NCBI GenBank assembly: GCA_900317825.1
Contig: ONIH01000016.1
Span: 1-64,000 of the forward strand
DNA length: 64,000 nucleotides
Direction: 5' to 3'
DNA from: an uncultured Lachnospiraceae bacterium
GTDB taxonomy: Bacteria; Bacillota; Clostridia; Lachnospirales; Lachnospiraceae
Made by a program: the position numbers and the translations under genes. The notes under the pieces were generated by a model, which was not told the origin of the DNA, did not search any database, and saw only the letters and a list, made by a program, of their open reading frames with translations. This document shows, piece after piece, positions 1-9,205 of this stretch (its first letter is position 1; the number at the start of each line of letters is the position of its first letter).

Positions 1-95
1 CTATAAGAATAACAGGAAATTAGAAAAATCGAAAGGCCAGAAGCTGTGTTTCATAACCACTTTGATGCCTTTCGAAGAAAGGCACATGTATAATA

Positions 96-1058
96 ATGCT
101 TCAGATAATAGCACCACTCATCATCTCATTTGCAGTGACTGTACTTTTAGGACCTGTGATCATCCCGTGGCTTAAAAAACTCCACGCGAGCCAGACGGAG
201 AGAGAGTACTTAAAGACTCACGTCGCAAAAAACGGAACGCCTACGATGGGAGGCATCATGATACTCGCAGGCCTCTTCGTTGGGGCTGTCATAAGCGCGG
301 CAAAGTATCCGAAGGTGCTTCCGGTCTTAGTACTTGCGATAGGATTCGGACTCATAGGATTCCTGGATGATTTCCTGAAGGTGGCTCTTCACAGATCAGA
401 CGGACTTTTAGCCTGGCAGAAGATGCTTCTTCAGATAGTAGTTACGACTATTTTTGCAGTATGGCTGATAAAATTCACTGACGTGGATTTACAGATCATG
501 ATCCCGTTTGCCACACAGAAGCTCGTGACGATCCCTGAGTGGCTCGCGGTCGTTATCCTCTATTTCGCGGTTCTGGGAACTGTAAACGGAACGAACTTTA
601 CCGACGGACTCGACGGACTGGCATCCTCAGTCACTATAGTTGTCGCAGTATTTTTCTTACTCGCGTCAAAGATCCTCGGAGGCGACATCGAACCGGTCTG
701 CGCAGCTATGGCCGGCGCTCTCTGCGGATTCTTAGTATATAACCACTATCCGGCAAAGGTATTCATGGGAGATACTGGTTCGCTGGCACTAGGCGGTTTT
801 GTCGCCGGAGCAGCTTACCTTCTTCATATGCCGCTTTTCATCCTGATCGCTGGATTTATCTATGTGATAGAGGTGCTCTCGGTCATCCTTCAGGTGGCCA
901 GCTTCAAGATAAGCCACGGCAAGAAGCGCCTGTTCAAAATGGCGCCTATCCACCACCATTTCGAGAAGAGCGGATATTCAGAAAAGCAGATAGTCACAGC
1001 ATTCACGCTTATCACGGTGCTCTGCTGTATTATAGGAATACTGGCAATTTTATTCTAA
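96..1058 (+). CDS. mraY: Phospho-N-acetylmuramoyl-pentapeptide transferase MraY
   Basis: Integral membrane enzyme that moves phospho-MurNAc-pentapeptide from UDP onto undecaprenyl phosphate, giving lipid I, the first membrane step of peptidoglycan synthesis. The 320 residues match the family length and are mostly hydrophobic segments. Visible signatures are the Asp pair in GFLDDFLK (residues 91-92), NGTNFTDGLDG (164-174), FMGDTGSLALGG (223-234) and the histidine motif PIHHHFE (284-290). It opens a wall/division cluster, with murD following after 15 bases. The ATG at 96 has only a weak, distant purine run upstream (about 76-81). The first 95 bases show no complete gene; what lies upstream is outside the window. 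Identity is clear from motifs. Confidence 0.97.
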   Translation: MLQIIAPLIISFAVTVLLGPVIIPWLKKLHASQTEREYLKTHVAKNGTPTMGGIMILAGLFVGAVISAAKYPKVLPVLVLAIGFGLIGFLDDFLKVALHRSDGLLAWQKMLLQIVVTTIFAVWLIKFTDVDLQIMIPFATQKLVTIPEWLAVVILYFAVLGTVNGTNFTDGLDGLASSVTIVVAVFFLLASKILGGDIEPVCAAMAGALCGFLVYNHYPAKVFMGDTGSLALGGFVAGAAYLLHMPLFILIAGFIYVIEVLSVILQVASFKISHGKKRLFKMAPIHHHFEKSGYSEKQIVTAFTLITVLCCIIGILAILF

Positions 1059-1073
1059 TCTAAGGAGCAAGAA

Positions 1074-2423
1074 ATGAAAGAGAAGTACTTGGTTGTTGGT
1101 CTGGGAAAGAGCGGAGTAGCAGCTGCAAAACTGCTTTTATCAGAAAAAAAGGACGTCGTCCTCTTTAACAGTTCGGACATGGACGCCGATGATTTTTTAA
1201 AGAAAAATCCAGAGCTTAAAGGAGTGCCGTTCTACACGGAAGAGCTTCCGGAGGCAGAGTATGCTGACCTGAAAGAAGCTGTGTTAAGCCCTGGCGTTCC
1301 GCTTGACATTCTGTTTGTAGAGGATTTAAAGAAGCGGGGGATCCATCTTTCGGGCGAGGTAGAACTCGCTTATTCATTCGCGCACGGCACGATAGCAGCC
1401 ATTACCGGAACAAACGGAAAGACTACTACGACGGCGCTTACAGGACATATACTTAAAAACTACTATAAGGATGTGCGCATAGTCGGAAATATCGGCATCC
1501 CATTTACCGATGAAGCAGCCACGACGACAGATGATACGAGGATCGCTATCGAGGTATCATCATTCCAGCTTGAGACTATAGACACCTTCCATCCGAAGGC
1601 AGCAGCTATCCTGAACATCACTCCGGATCATCTGAACCGTCATCACACGATGGAAAACTACATCGCCGCGAAGGAGTCTATAGTAAAGAACCAGACTGCA
1701 GATGACGTGACAGTTCTTAACTACGAGGACGAAGTGCTGCGCGAGTTCGGAAAGACTTTAAGGACACGTGTCATTTATTTTTCGAGTAAGAGAAAAATAG
1801 AAAACGGCCTCTACTATGATGAGAACAGAAAAGCTATCTTTATAGATAAGAACGGTTCGGAGGAGAAGGTCATCGACGTAGCTGACCTGCAGATCATCGG
1901 AGCTCATAACTATGAGAATGTCTGTGCAGCTGTTGCCCTGACCTTAGCTCTCGACGTGCCGATGGAGACTATCCAGAAGAGCCTTAAGACCTTCACCGCT
2001 GTAGAGCATCGTATCGAATTCGTCTGTGAGAAAAACGGCGTAAAGTACTACGATGACTCAAAGGGCACGAATCCTGACGCAGCTATTAAGGCTGTACTCT
2101 CAATGCCTGGACCGACAGTCCTTATCGGCGGGGGATACGACAAGGGAAGCACCTATGACGAATGGGTAGAGACCTTCCCAGGCAGAGTCAGGAAACTCGT
2201 GCTGATAGGAGTAACCAAAGAAAAAATAGCTGCCTGCTGCGACAAGCACGGTTTTAAGAACTATGAGTTCGCAGACAGCTTCAAGGATGCGATAGACAAG
2301 TGCGCGGCTTCGGCTGAGAAGGGAGACTGTGTCCTGCTCTCACCTGCCTGTGCCAGCTGGGATATGTTCCCGAATTTTGAGATCAGGGGAGACGAGTTCA
2401 AAGATTACGTAAGGAAGATGTGA
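1074..2423 (+). CDS. murD: UDP-N-acetylmuramoylalanine--D-glutamate ligase MurD
   Basis: Cytoplasmic Mur ligase that adds D-glutamate to UDP-MurNAc-L-alanine using ATP. The 449-residue protein has the three usual parts: an N-terminal nucleotide-sugar domain (GLGKSG near residue 9), a central ATPase with P-loop TGTNGKTTTT (111-120), E160VSSFQLE and NITPDHLNRH (181-190), and a C-terminal domain with DDSKGTNPDA (327-336) and IGGGYDKGS (351-359). AAGGAG at 1062-1067 precedes the ATG. It lies between mraY and ftsW, 4 bases before ftsW, so co-transcription is likely. Length and motifs are normal. Confidence 0.97.
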   Translation: MKEKYLVVGLGKSGVAAAKLLLSEKKDVVLFNSSDMDADDFLKKNPELKGVPFYTEELPEAEYADLKEAVLSPGVPLDILFVEDLKKRGIHLSGEVELAYSFAHGTIAAITGTNGKTTTTALTGHILKNYYKDVRIVGNIGIPFTDEAATTTDDTRIAIEVSSFQLETIDTFHPKAAAILNITPDHLNRHHTMENYIAAKESIVKNQTADDVTVLNYEDEVLREFGKTLRTRVIYFSSKRKIENGLYYDENRKAIFIDKNGSEEKVIDVADLQIIGAHNYENVCAAVALTLALDVPMETIQKSLKTFTAVEHRIEFVCEKNGVKYYDDSKGTNPDAAIKAVLSMPGPTVLIGGGYDKGSTYDEWVETFPGRVRKLVLIGVTKEKIAACCDKHGFKNYEFADSFKDAIDKCAASAEKGDCVLLSPACASWDMFPNFEIRGDEFKDYVRKM

Positions 2424-2427
2424 TGTC

Positions 2428-3579
2428 ATGAGAGACCGGACGAGTGCAAAAGTAGCCAGATTCAAGGATTACAGCAGCGCAAAGTATTTTGACTATATCC
2501 TGTTGGGGATAGTGGCTCTTCTTATCTTTTTCGGACTCGTCATGCTCTACTCGTCGAGTGCTTATTCTGCATCGATAAAGCAGGGAGACCCTGCCTACTA
2601 TCTGAAGAGACAGGCGCTGTTCGTGATTGCCGGAGGCTTTTTCGCGACGATCATCACCTTCATCCCGTACAGGCTTTTTAAGAACTTTGCGAACCTGATA
2701 TACGGAGCAGTATTTCTCGTGAATGTAGCTGTCATCTTCATCGGACATTCCGGTAACGGCTCAACCCGATGGATAAGCGTCGGAGGATTTACCCTACAGC
2801 CGTCAGAGTTTATGAAGACAGCACTTATCATAATGCTTGCGGCTTTTATTTCGACACATACGAAGTATTTCGGCGACAGGAATTTTAGCATAGCCTGTCT
2901 TGGACTCACGATATTCTCGGTGGCGCCTGTCATCTCATCGAACCTGAGTACTGCAGTCATCATCGCAGGCATTGGTTATATCATGACCTTTATCGCTAGC
3001 CGCAGAAAAAAACAGCTTGTGGCTGTGGCGATAGTAGGAATAGCAGGAGTGGCAGTGGCTACTGTTTCAAGGGGATACAGGGCAGACCGGATCACTTACT
3101 GGTTCCATCCGGAGAGGGCGACCACAGGAAAGGGCTTCCAGATACTTCAGGGACTATATGCTATCGGTTCCGGCAGTTTCTTTGGAAAAGGACTAGGCGC
3201 CTCAGATACGAAGCAGTATCTGCCGGAGTCACAGAACGATATGATCTTTTCTGTAATAGTCGAGGAGCTCGGAGCCTTCGGTGCAGTCTGCCTGATACTC
3301 ATGTACATCATCCTCCTCTACAGGCTGTATGTGGTGGCGGTAAGCGCTAAGGATATGTTCGGTTCTTTTCTCGTGATCGGAGTCTTTTCGCATCTGGCTC
3401 TCCAGATGATCCTGAACATGCTCGTAGTCACGAACCTGCTCCCGAACACAGGAGTCACCCTCCCGTTTATAAGCTACGGCGGAAGCTCGATAGTCTGTAC
3501 ACTCTGCGAGATAGGGCTGGCGCTCTCAGTCTCGCGGCAGATACCACTCGAGAACCTCTCGCTTGAAAAGGAGGCGTGA
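2428..3579 (+). CDS. ftsW: Septal peptidoglycan polymerase FtsW (SEDS family)
   Basis: Polytopic SEDS glycosyltransferase that polymerises lipid II at the septum with a partner class B PBP. The 383 residues contain about ten hydrophobic segments. Family signatures are STRWIS...QPSEFMK (112-130), the extracellular loop ESQNDMIFSVIVEE with the putative catalytic Asp at 271, and LPNTGVTLPFISYGGSS (338-354). I call FtsW rather than RodA because of its place between murD and divIB. The partner PBP is not in the window. The stop codon overlaps the next gene's start. In many bacteria murG follows ftsW; here it does not. Confidence 0.93.
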   Translation: MRDRTSAKVARFKDYSSAKYFDYILLGIVALLIFFGLVMLYSSSAYSASIKQGDPAYYLKRQALFVIAGGFFATIITFIPYRLFKNFANLIYGAVFLVNVAVIFIGHSGNGSTRWISVGGFTLQPSEFMKTALIIMLAAFISTHTKYFGDRNFSIACLGLTIFSVAPVISSNLSTAVIIAGIGYIMTFIASRRKKQLVAVAIVGIAGVAVATVSRGYRADRITYWFHPERATTGKGFQILQGLYAIGSGSFFGKGLGASDTKQYLPESQNDMIFSVIVEELGAFGAVCLILMYIILLYRLYVVAVSAKDMFGSFLVIGVFSHLALQMILNMLVVTNLLPNTGVTLPFISYGGSSIVCTLCEIGLALSVSRQIPLENLSLEKEA

Positions 3580-4328
3580 TGAGAGAAGACTTACATCATT
3601 TTTCGCCGGCGAAATTCTATCGGGTGAATATCATTTTTCTGATACCGATTCTGGTGATAGGTTTTATGGTATTTCTGATCCTGACCTGCACTGTGACTTC
3701 TGTCAAAGTGAACGGCAACACCATCATATCGGATTCTGAGATCGAAGGCTACGTGATGACCGGGAAGTATAAGAATAACGGCGCCTGGGATGTCATAAAA
3801 AATGCCGTCCGCCCGCCAGAGATCCCTTTTATAAAGAGCGCGAGCGTGCGTCTTAAGCATTTCCACACGCTGACTGTTACTGTAAAGGAGAAGGAACTGA
3901 CCGGTTATCTGCGCGATAAGAAAAATAACTACGTCTACGTGGATAAAAACGGGACTGTCACAGAGATAGATACAAGGCTCCTGGGAAACGCCATTCCAGT
4001 CGACGGGCTTACGACGAAAAAGGATATCACCATAGGAAAAATGTATCCGGCTCCGGAGAACCGTGTCTCGGCTTTAAGCACCATTTTTAAGTCCATGAAA
4101 AACATGGGACTTGACATCGACGAGATAACTTTCGGCTCGAGCGGACAGATCACCTTAACGAGCAAAACGATCACAGCGTCGCTTGGAACAGCGGACCGGC
4201 TTAAGGATAAACTCCTCAGGCTTTCGTACATCCTGCCGAAGGTTCAGGACGAGGCAGGGGTACTACATTTTGAAGATTATACCGAGGATAACACAGATAT
4301 AGTGTTCCAAAAAACTAAAAGCAAATGA
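3579..4328 (+). CDS. divIB: Cell division protein DivIB/FtsQ
   Basis: Single-pass division protein of the FtsQ/DivIB type, which bridges septal wall enzymes and the divisome. A short basic cytoplasmic tail (about 20 residues) is followed by one hydrophobic helix (about 20-40), then a POTRA-like start, VTSVKVNGNTIISDSEIEGYV, and a beta-rich extracellular domain. The 249-residue length is normal. I chose ATG 3579 over the in-frame GTG 3576 because the AAGGAGG at 3568-3574 lies only 1 base from the GTG and 4 from the ATG. The ATGA overlap with ftsW suggests translational coupling. Sequence is poorly conserved in this family, so part of the call rests on position before ftsZ. Confidence 0.88.
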   Translation: MREDLHHFSPAKFYRVNIIFLIPILVIGFMVFLILTCTVTSVKVNGNTIISDSEIEGYVMTGKYKNNGAWDVIKNAVRPPEIPFIKSASVRLKHFHTLTVTVKEKELTGYLRDKKNNYVYVDKNGTVTEIDTRLLGNAIPVDGLTTKKDITIGKMYPAPENRVSALSTIFKSMKNMGLDIDEITFGSSGQITLTSKTITASLGTADRLKDKLLRLSYILPKVQDEAGVLHFEDYTEDNTDIVFQKTKSK

Positions 4329-4346
4329 TTTTTTTGAGAAAAAGGG

Positions 4347-4375
4347 TTGCGAAATAGACGAAAAAATCTTATTAT
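4347..4375 (+). promoter_or_regulatory. Promoter of ftsZ
   Basis: TTGCGA (4347-4352), a 17-base spacer and TATTAT (4370-4375) lie in the gap between divIB and ftsZ. This would give ftsZ its own housekeeping-sigma promoter and a leader of about 60 bases. Activity is inferred from sequence only. Confidence 0.65.
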
Positions 4376-4444
4376 ATTAGGGTATGAAATTTTGACAAGA
4401 CTATAAGCAGAATTGCATTTGGAGATAAGAAGGAGGAACTACCT

Positions 4445-5749
4445 TTGAACGAAGTAGTGAGCAGCACAAACGACGTATCCGGACCAAGGATATATGTAGA
4501 CGCCCCGACAAAGCAGGAGGGCGCCAGGATTCTTGTTATAGGAGTCGGTGGCGGCGGAAATAATGCTATAAACCGAATGGTCGACGTAGGCATCAACGGC
4601 GTTGATTTCCTTGGCGTGAATACAGATATGCAGGTCCTGCAGCGCTGTAAAGCCCCGAACCACCTTCAGATAGGTGAGAAGCTGACCAAGGGACTCGGAG
4701 CCGGAGGAAAGCCTGAAGAGGGACAGAAGGCAGCTGAGGAGAGTGCGGAAGACATTACTTCGGCAGTCAAAGGCTACGACATGGTATTCGTCACCTGTGG
4801 AATGGGCGGCGGAACCGGAACAGGTGCATCTCCTGTCATCGCGAAGATCGCGAAAGAGATGGGTATCCTCACAGTCGGTATCGTTACGAAGCCGTTCACT
4901 TTTGAAGCCCGTGTCAGAATGGAGAACGCCATCGGCGGTATCGATAAATTAAGAGATAACGTCGACACCCTGATCGTGATCCCGAACGACAAACTCCTCA
5001 GTATCGTAGACAGACGCACTTCATTCAGAGACGCCATGAAGGTAGCTGATGAGGTCTTACAGCAGGCAGTCAGAGGTATCACCTCTATCATCTACACACC
5101 TATGGATATAAACCTCGACTTCAGAGACGTTCGTAACGTCATGGAGGACAAGGGCTTAGCTCACATCGGTATCGGTGAAGGACAGGGAGACGACAAGGCA
5201 AAGCAGGCTGTTCAGCAGGCTGTATCTTCTCCGCTGTTAGAGACAGATATCGCAGGCGCTTCAGATGTACTCGTAAGCATCTCCGGTGACATCACTCTCT
5301 ACGATGTAAACGACATTCAGGAGTACATCGTAGAGAAGGTCGGTGACCAGGCTAACGTCATCATGGGTGAGCTGACAGACGATGAGATGACAGATGAGAT
5401 CAGAGTCACAGTAATTGCCACAGGACTTGAGAATGAGCAGAAGAGAACTCCGACCGCTCCTCAGAAGGATGAGAATGGCAGAGCGAAGTTCACTCCGTAC
5501 ACACCTCCTACACCTCCGACGAACCGTGCCACCCAGGCAGTCACAGCCCAGGTACGCGCTGCAGAGCAGAGGACAAAGGAAATGGAGGATATGCTGAACC
5601 GCATCAAGAACGATAATCCGGTTCAGTCATCACAGAGCACACAGCCTCAGACAGGAGGCTTTACAGGCATGAGAAAGCCGGAACCACCAAAGAGCAGTGT
5701 TCAGGAACGTGACATCCAGATTCCTGATTTTTTAAAGAATAAACAGTGA
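4445..5749 (+). CDS. ftsZ: Cell division GTPase FtsZ
   Basis: Tubulin-like GTPase that forms the Z ring. The 434-residue protein shows the glycine-rich nucleotide loop [13 protein letters not shown] (33-45), the tubulin signature [12 protein letters not shown] (119-130), and the T7 catalytic loop NLDFRD (223-228). A variable linker from about residue 335 is rich in Pro, Thr and Gln, and the tail [11 protein letters not shown] is the conserved peptide that binds partners such as FtsA. The start is TTG, chosen because a full AAGGAGG (4430-4436) sits 8 bases upstream and no ATG fits better. No ftsA precedes it; the only FtsA-like domain in this window is fused to CoaE near 14 kb. A terminator follows directly. 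Confidence 0.98.
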   Translation: MNEVVSSTNDVSGPRIYVDAPTKQEGARILVIGVGGGGNNAINRMVDVGINGVDFLGVNTDMQVLQRCKAPNHLQIGEKLTKGLGAGGKPEEGQKAAEESAEDITSAVKGYDMVFVTCGMGGGTGTGASPVIAKIAKEMGILTVGIVTKPFTFEARVRMENAIGGIDKLRDNVDTLIVIPNDKLLSIVDRRTSFRDAMKVADEVLQQAVRGITSIIYTPMDINLDFRDVRNVMEDKGLAHIGIGEGQGDDKAKQAVQQAVSSPLLETDIAGASDVLVSISGDITLYDVNDIQEYIVEKVGDQANVIMGELTDDEMTDEIRVTVIATGLENEQKRTPTAPQKDENGRAKFTPYTPPTPPTNRATQAVTAQVRAAEQRTKEMEDMLNRIKNDNPVQSSQSTQPQTGGFTGMRKPEPPKSSVQERDIQIPDFLKNKQ

Positions 5750-5755
5750 TCATTC

Positions 5756-5781
5756 AGCCGCGGCTTAGCTGCGGCTTTTTT
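5756..5781 (+). terminator. Rho-independent terminator after ftsZ
   Basis: A stem of AGCCGC (5756-5761) and GCGGCT (5771-5776) is followed by a run of T. It begins 7 bases after the ftsZ stop and separates the division cluster from the next gene. Confidence 0.88.
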
Positions 5782-5798
5782 CACAGGAAGGGGCATAA

Positions 5799-7406
5799 AT
5801 GAGGATAAAATTCATCGGGGCCGACCATGAGGTGACAGGGAGCTGCCACTATGTAGAGGTCGGAGAAAAGAAGTTCTTAGTAGACTGCGGGATGCAGCAG
5901 GGACCTGACATCTATGAGAACCAGGACCTGCCCGTCGCAGCAGCAGAGATAGACTATGTGTTCGTGACACACGCACACATAGATCACAGCGGACTCCTGC
6001 CGCTTCTGTACCAGAGAGGGTTCAGGGGACAGATATTCGCGACCGAAGCCACCTGCGATCTCTGCGACATAATGCTCCGCGATTCAGCTCACATACAGGA
6101 GTCTGAAGCTGAGTGGAAGAACCGGAGGGCAAAACGCTCAGGTCAGGAAGAGGTCACTCCTGTCTATACGATGGAGGATGTCTACGGAGTCCTGCCGCTG
6201 TTTGTTCCAGTCAGATACCACGATGTGATCCACGTGTCTGATGAGATTACGGCGACTTTTTACGATGCAGGACACCTGTTAGGTTCCTCGTCCATATCGA
6301 TCGACCTGACAGAGAACGGAGTCACGAAAACCGTAGTCTTCTCGGGCGACATCGGAAATCCTGACAGACCGCTGATAAAGGATCCGGAGTTCTTAACAAA
6401 GGCCGATTACGTTCTGACAGAATCCACCTACGGGAACAGGGAGCACGGTCCGAAGAGAGACTTTGCGAAGCTTTTGGCAAAGGTCATAGACGAGACGCTG
6501 GCTCTCGGAGGCAATGTCGTGATACCGGCATTTTCTGTGGGGCGAACTCAGGAGATTCTTTACTCTATCAGACGTATAAAGGAAGAGAAGCTTTTAAAGT
6601 ATGTAAAAAATGATTTCCCGGTAGTCATGGATTCGCCGCTCGCGGTCGAAGCTACACACGTCTTTTCAATGAACGTGTCAGAGTGCTTCGATGATGAGGC
6701 GATGGATCTCGTAAGCCGTGGGATAAATCCTATTTCCTTCCCGGGACTTAAAGTAGCGGTAACACCTGAAGAGTCAAAGGCGATAAACTTCGACCCGGTA
6801 CCAAAGGTCATCATCTCGGCTTCAGGTATGTGCGAGGCAGGACGAATCAGACACCATCTAAAGCACAACCTCTGGAGAAGTGACTCTACTGTAGTATTCG
6901 TAGGATACCAGGTTCCGGGAACTCTCGGCTTTAACCTGCTGAACGGAGCCAAAGAGGTAAAGCTCTTCGGAGAGGATGTAAAGGTAGCAGCCCGGATAGA
7001 GAATCTCCCGGGCATAAGCGGACACGCCGATCATACTGAGCTTCTGAAGTGGATAGAAAGTTTCGAGACACCTGTACAGAAAGTCTTTGTGGTACACGGT
7101 GATGATGACGTAGTGGACGGCTATGCAAAGGAAGTTACTGAACACACTGGTTTTCCTGCATATGCTCCGTACTCGGGCGATGAGTTTGACCTGCTCACAG
7201 GAGAACAGGTAGCCGAGGGAAGCCGTGAGAAAATACATAAGACAAAGGGCGGAAAGGTACGCGTAGTATCGAATGTATTTGCCCGTCTTGTAGCAGCAGG
7301 CCAGAGGCTTATGACTGTAATACAGAAGTGTGAGGGTATGGCAAATAAGGACCTGGCGAAATTTGCGGACCAGATAAATTCGCTGGCCGATAAATGGGAT
7401 CGATGA
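5799..7406 (+). CDS. MBL-fold beta-CASP ribonuclease-like protein
   Basis: Metallo-beta-lactamase/beta-CASP protein of the CPSF-like group, which usually cuts RNA with two zinc ions. Motif 2 is H58-A-H60-I-D62-H63. Further metal motifs are DAGHLLGSSS, FSGDIG and ISGHADHTELL. The beta-CASP insert carries VIPAFSVGRTQEIL, MDSPLAVEAT and ISASGMCEAGRIRHHL. The 535-residue length and the CPSF-like layout (with an RNA-specificity domain) differ from RNase J, which has its own C-terminal domain. The substrate is unknown. The ATG follows AGGAAGGGG. It starts 17 bases after the ftsZ terminator. It may form a unit with the following aminopeptidase, 13 bases away, and on to polA and cls. Confidence 0.9.
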   Translation: MRIKFIGADHEVTGSCHYVEVGEKKFLVDCGMQQGPDIYENQDLPVAAAEIDYVFVTHAHIDHSGLLPLLYQRGFRGQIFATEATCDLCDIMLRDSAHIQESEAEWKNRRAKRSGQEEVTPVYTMEDVYGVLPLFVPVRYHDVIHVSDEITATFYDAGHLLGSSSISIDLTENGVTKTVVFSGDIGNPDRPLIKDPEFLTKADYVLTESTYGNREHGPKRDFAKLLAKVIDETLALGGNVVIPAFSVGRTQEILYSIRRIKEEKLLKYVKNDFPVVMDSPLAVEATHVFSMNVSECFDDEAMDLVSRGINPISFPGLKVAVTPEESKAINFDPVPKVIISASGMCEAGRIRHHLKHNLWRSDSTVVFVGYQVPGTLGFNLLNGAKEVKLFGEDVKVAARIENLPGISGHADHTELLKWIESFETPVQKVFVVHGDDDVVDGYAKEVTEHTGFPAYAPYSGDEFDLLTGEQVAEGSREKIHKTKGGKVRVVSNVFARLVAAGQRLMTVIQKCEGMANKDLAKFADQINSLADKWDR

Positions 7407-7419
7407 AAGGCATTTTGAA

Positions 7420-9204
7420 ATGACAGGAAAGAATCTGAAAAGACTGCGCCTTGAGATGGAAAAGGAAGGCGTAGATATCTATGTGATGACACTAGCAGAC
7501 TACCATATGTCTGAATACGTAGGCGACTACTTCAAGGAGATAGAGTATATCTCAGGCTTTACCGGAACGAACGCCACTCTTATAGTGACTGGTGATGAGG
7601 CAGGCCTCTGGACAGACGGCAGATACTTCATCCAGGCCAGAGAGCAGATGGCCGGAAGCGGAGTAAAGCTCTACGAGATGGGAACAGAAGGAGTTCCTAC
7701 ATCAGAGGAGTTTATCGAAAGCCACCTCTCCGAAGGAAAGGTCTTAGCCTTCGATGGCCGTCTCTTCTCATACAGCTGGTACGAAAAAATCGAGAAAAAA
7801 GCCGACGAAAAGGACGCTGACATAAGGACAGACATAAATCTTCTCGACGCATTTTTTAAAGAGAGAAAGCCGCTGCCAGCAGAGCCGGTATTCATCCTCG
7901 AGGAGAAGTACGCTGGAAAGAGCGTGAAGGACAAGCTCACCGATCTCAGAGCAAAAATGACCGAATACGGCGCCGACGCCCACCTGCTGACGAGTCTCTA
8001 CGATATCGCCTGGCTCTTAAATCTCCGTGGCAACGACATCCCGTCTGTTCCGGTATTCATGTCATATCTCTACATCACCCAGGACAGCTGCCTTCTCTAC
8101 GCGCAGGCACAGTCATTTGATGTAAGGACTCTCGAGTACTTAAACGAAAACGGAGTCAGACTTTTAGGATACGATTCGATCTATTCAGACCTTCGCAAAA
8201 TAAACGAGAAGTCTATCCTGATAGATCCGGACGTAGTAAACTCAGAGCTCGTAAATGAGCTTCCGAGTTCTGTGACTCTTATAAGACAGCAGAACCCGAC
8301 TCTTCTGATGAAGGCTGTAAAGAATGCTACAGAGATAAAGAATACAGAAGAGATGCATATAGACGATGGTCTCGCAGTTACGAGATTTATCTACTGGTTA
8401 AAGCACTCTATCGGAAAAGAAGAGATCACCGAGATGAGCGCTTCTGACAAGCTGCTCGAGTTCAGACAAGCAGCCGATGATTTTATCGAGGTAAGCTTCG
8501 ATACTATAAGCGCCTATAAGGAAAATGCGGCCCTTATGCACTATGAGCCGGGACATGACCATGAGGTAGAGCTTAAGCCTGAGGGAATGCTCCTCGTAGA
8601 TTCGGGTGGCCACTACTACAGAGGAACTACAGATATCACAAGGACTATCGTGCTTGGACCTGTATCTGAGAAGGAGAAGAAGGCATACACCCAGACTCTC
8701 AGAAGCCATCTGAGACTCATGAAAGCAAAATTTCCGAAGGGTGCCTGCGGCGCGAACCTCGATATCTTAGCCCGTGGACCGATGTGGGACTTAGGTCTCG
8801 ATTACCGCTGCGGTACAGGACACGGAGTAGGTCATATCTTAAACGTTCACGAGGGACCGAACACCTTCAGATGGAACGTAAAGAATGACGAAGCCCGCAC
8901 AGAGCTTCAGCCTGGTATGATCACTACAGATGAGCCGGGACTTTACTACGAGGGAGAGTTCGGCATCAGGATCGAGAGCGAGCTTCTCTGCGTAGAGGAT
9001 GAAAAGACTGAGTATGGACAGTTCTATTCATTTAAGGACCTGACCTACTGTCCGATAGACCTGGACGCCGTGATACCTGATATGCTGACCCAGTACGAAA
9101 GACAGGCACTTAACGCATATCACGCTGATGTCTATGAGACACTCGCTCCGCGCCTTCCAAAGGAAGAGGCAGCATGGTTAAAAGAAGCCACGAGGGCTAT
9201 CTGA
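7420..9204 (+). CDS. Xaa-Pro aminopeptidase (M24B)
   Basis: Cytoplasmic metallopeptidase that removes an N-terminal residue preceding proline. The 594-residue, three-domain form has two creatinase-type N-terminal domains (about 1-310), the pita-bread catalytic domain (about 315-540) and a short C-terminal domain. Metal ligands can be read directly: D394 and D405 in DSGGHYYRGTTD, H468 in GTGHGVGH, E505 in TTDEPG, and E519 in RIESEL. A GAAAGG run lies a few bases before the ATG. It is followed with one base gap by polA. The long form is typical of Clostridia. Confidence 0.94.
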   Translation: MTGKNLKRLRLEMEKEGVDIYVMTLADYHMSEYVGDYFKEIEYISGFTGTNATLIVTGDEAGLWTDGRYFIQAREQMAGSGVKLYEMGTEGVPTSEEFIESHLSEGKVLAFDGRLFSYSWYEKIEKKADEKDADIRTDINLLDAFFKERKPLPAEPVFILEEKYAGKSVKDKLTDLRAKMTEYGADAHLLTSLYDIAWLLNLRGNDIPSVPVFMSYLYITQDSCLLYAQAQSFDVRTLEYLNENGVRLLGYDSIYSDLRKINEKSILIDPDVVNSELVNELPSSVTLIRQQNPTLLMKAVKNATEIKNTEEMHIDDGLAVTRFIYWLKHSIGKEEITEMSASDKLLEFRQAADDFIEVSFDTISAYKENAALMHYEPGHDHEVELKPEGMLLVDSGGHYYRGTTDITRTIVLGPVSEKEKKAYTQTLRSHLRLMKAKFPKGACGANLDILARGPMWDLGLDYRCGTGHGVGHILNVHEGPNTFRWNVKNDEARTELQPGMITTDEPGLYYEGEFGIRIESELLCVEDEKTEYGQFYSFKDLTYCPIDLDAVIPDMLTQYERQALNAYHADVYETLAPRLPKEEAAWLKEATRAI

Positions 9205-9205
9205 G

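Noticed and set aside
89..94. TATAAT just before mraY as a promoter
   Set aside because: It ends one base before the ATG, so transcription would begin inside the gene; the cluster is more likely read from upstream.
5799..7406. RNase J
   Set aside because: The protein has the beta-CASP core but with CPSF-like motifs and no RNase J C-terminal domain, so only a general beta-CASP label is given.
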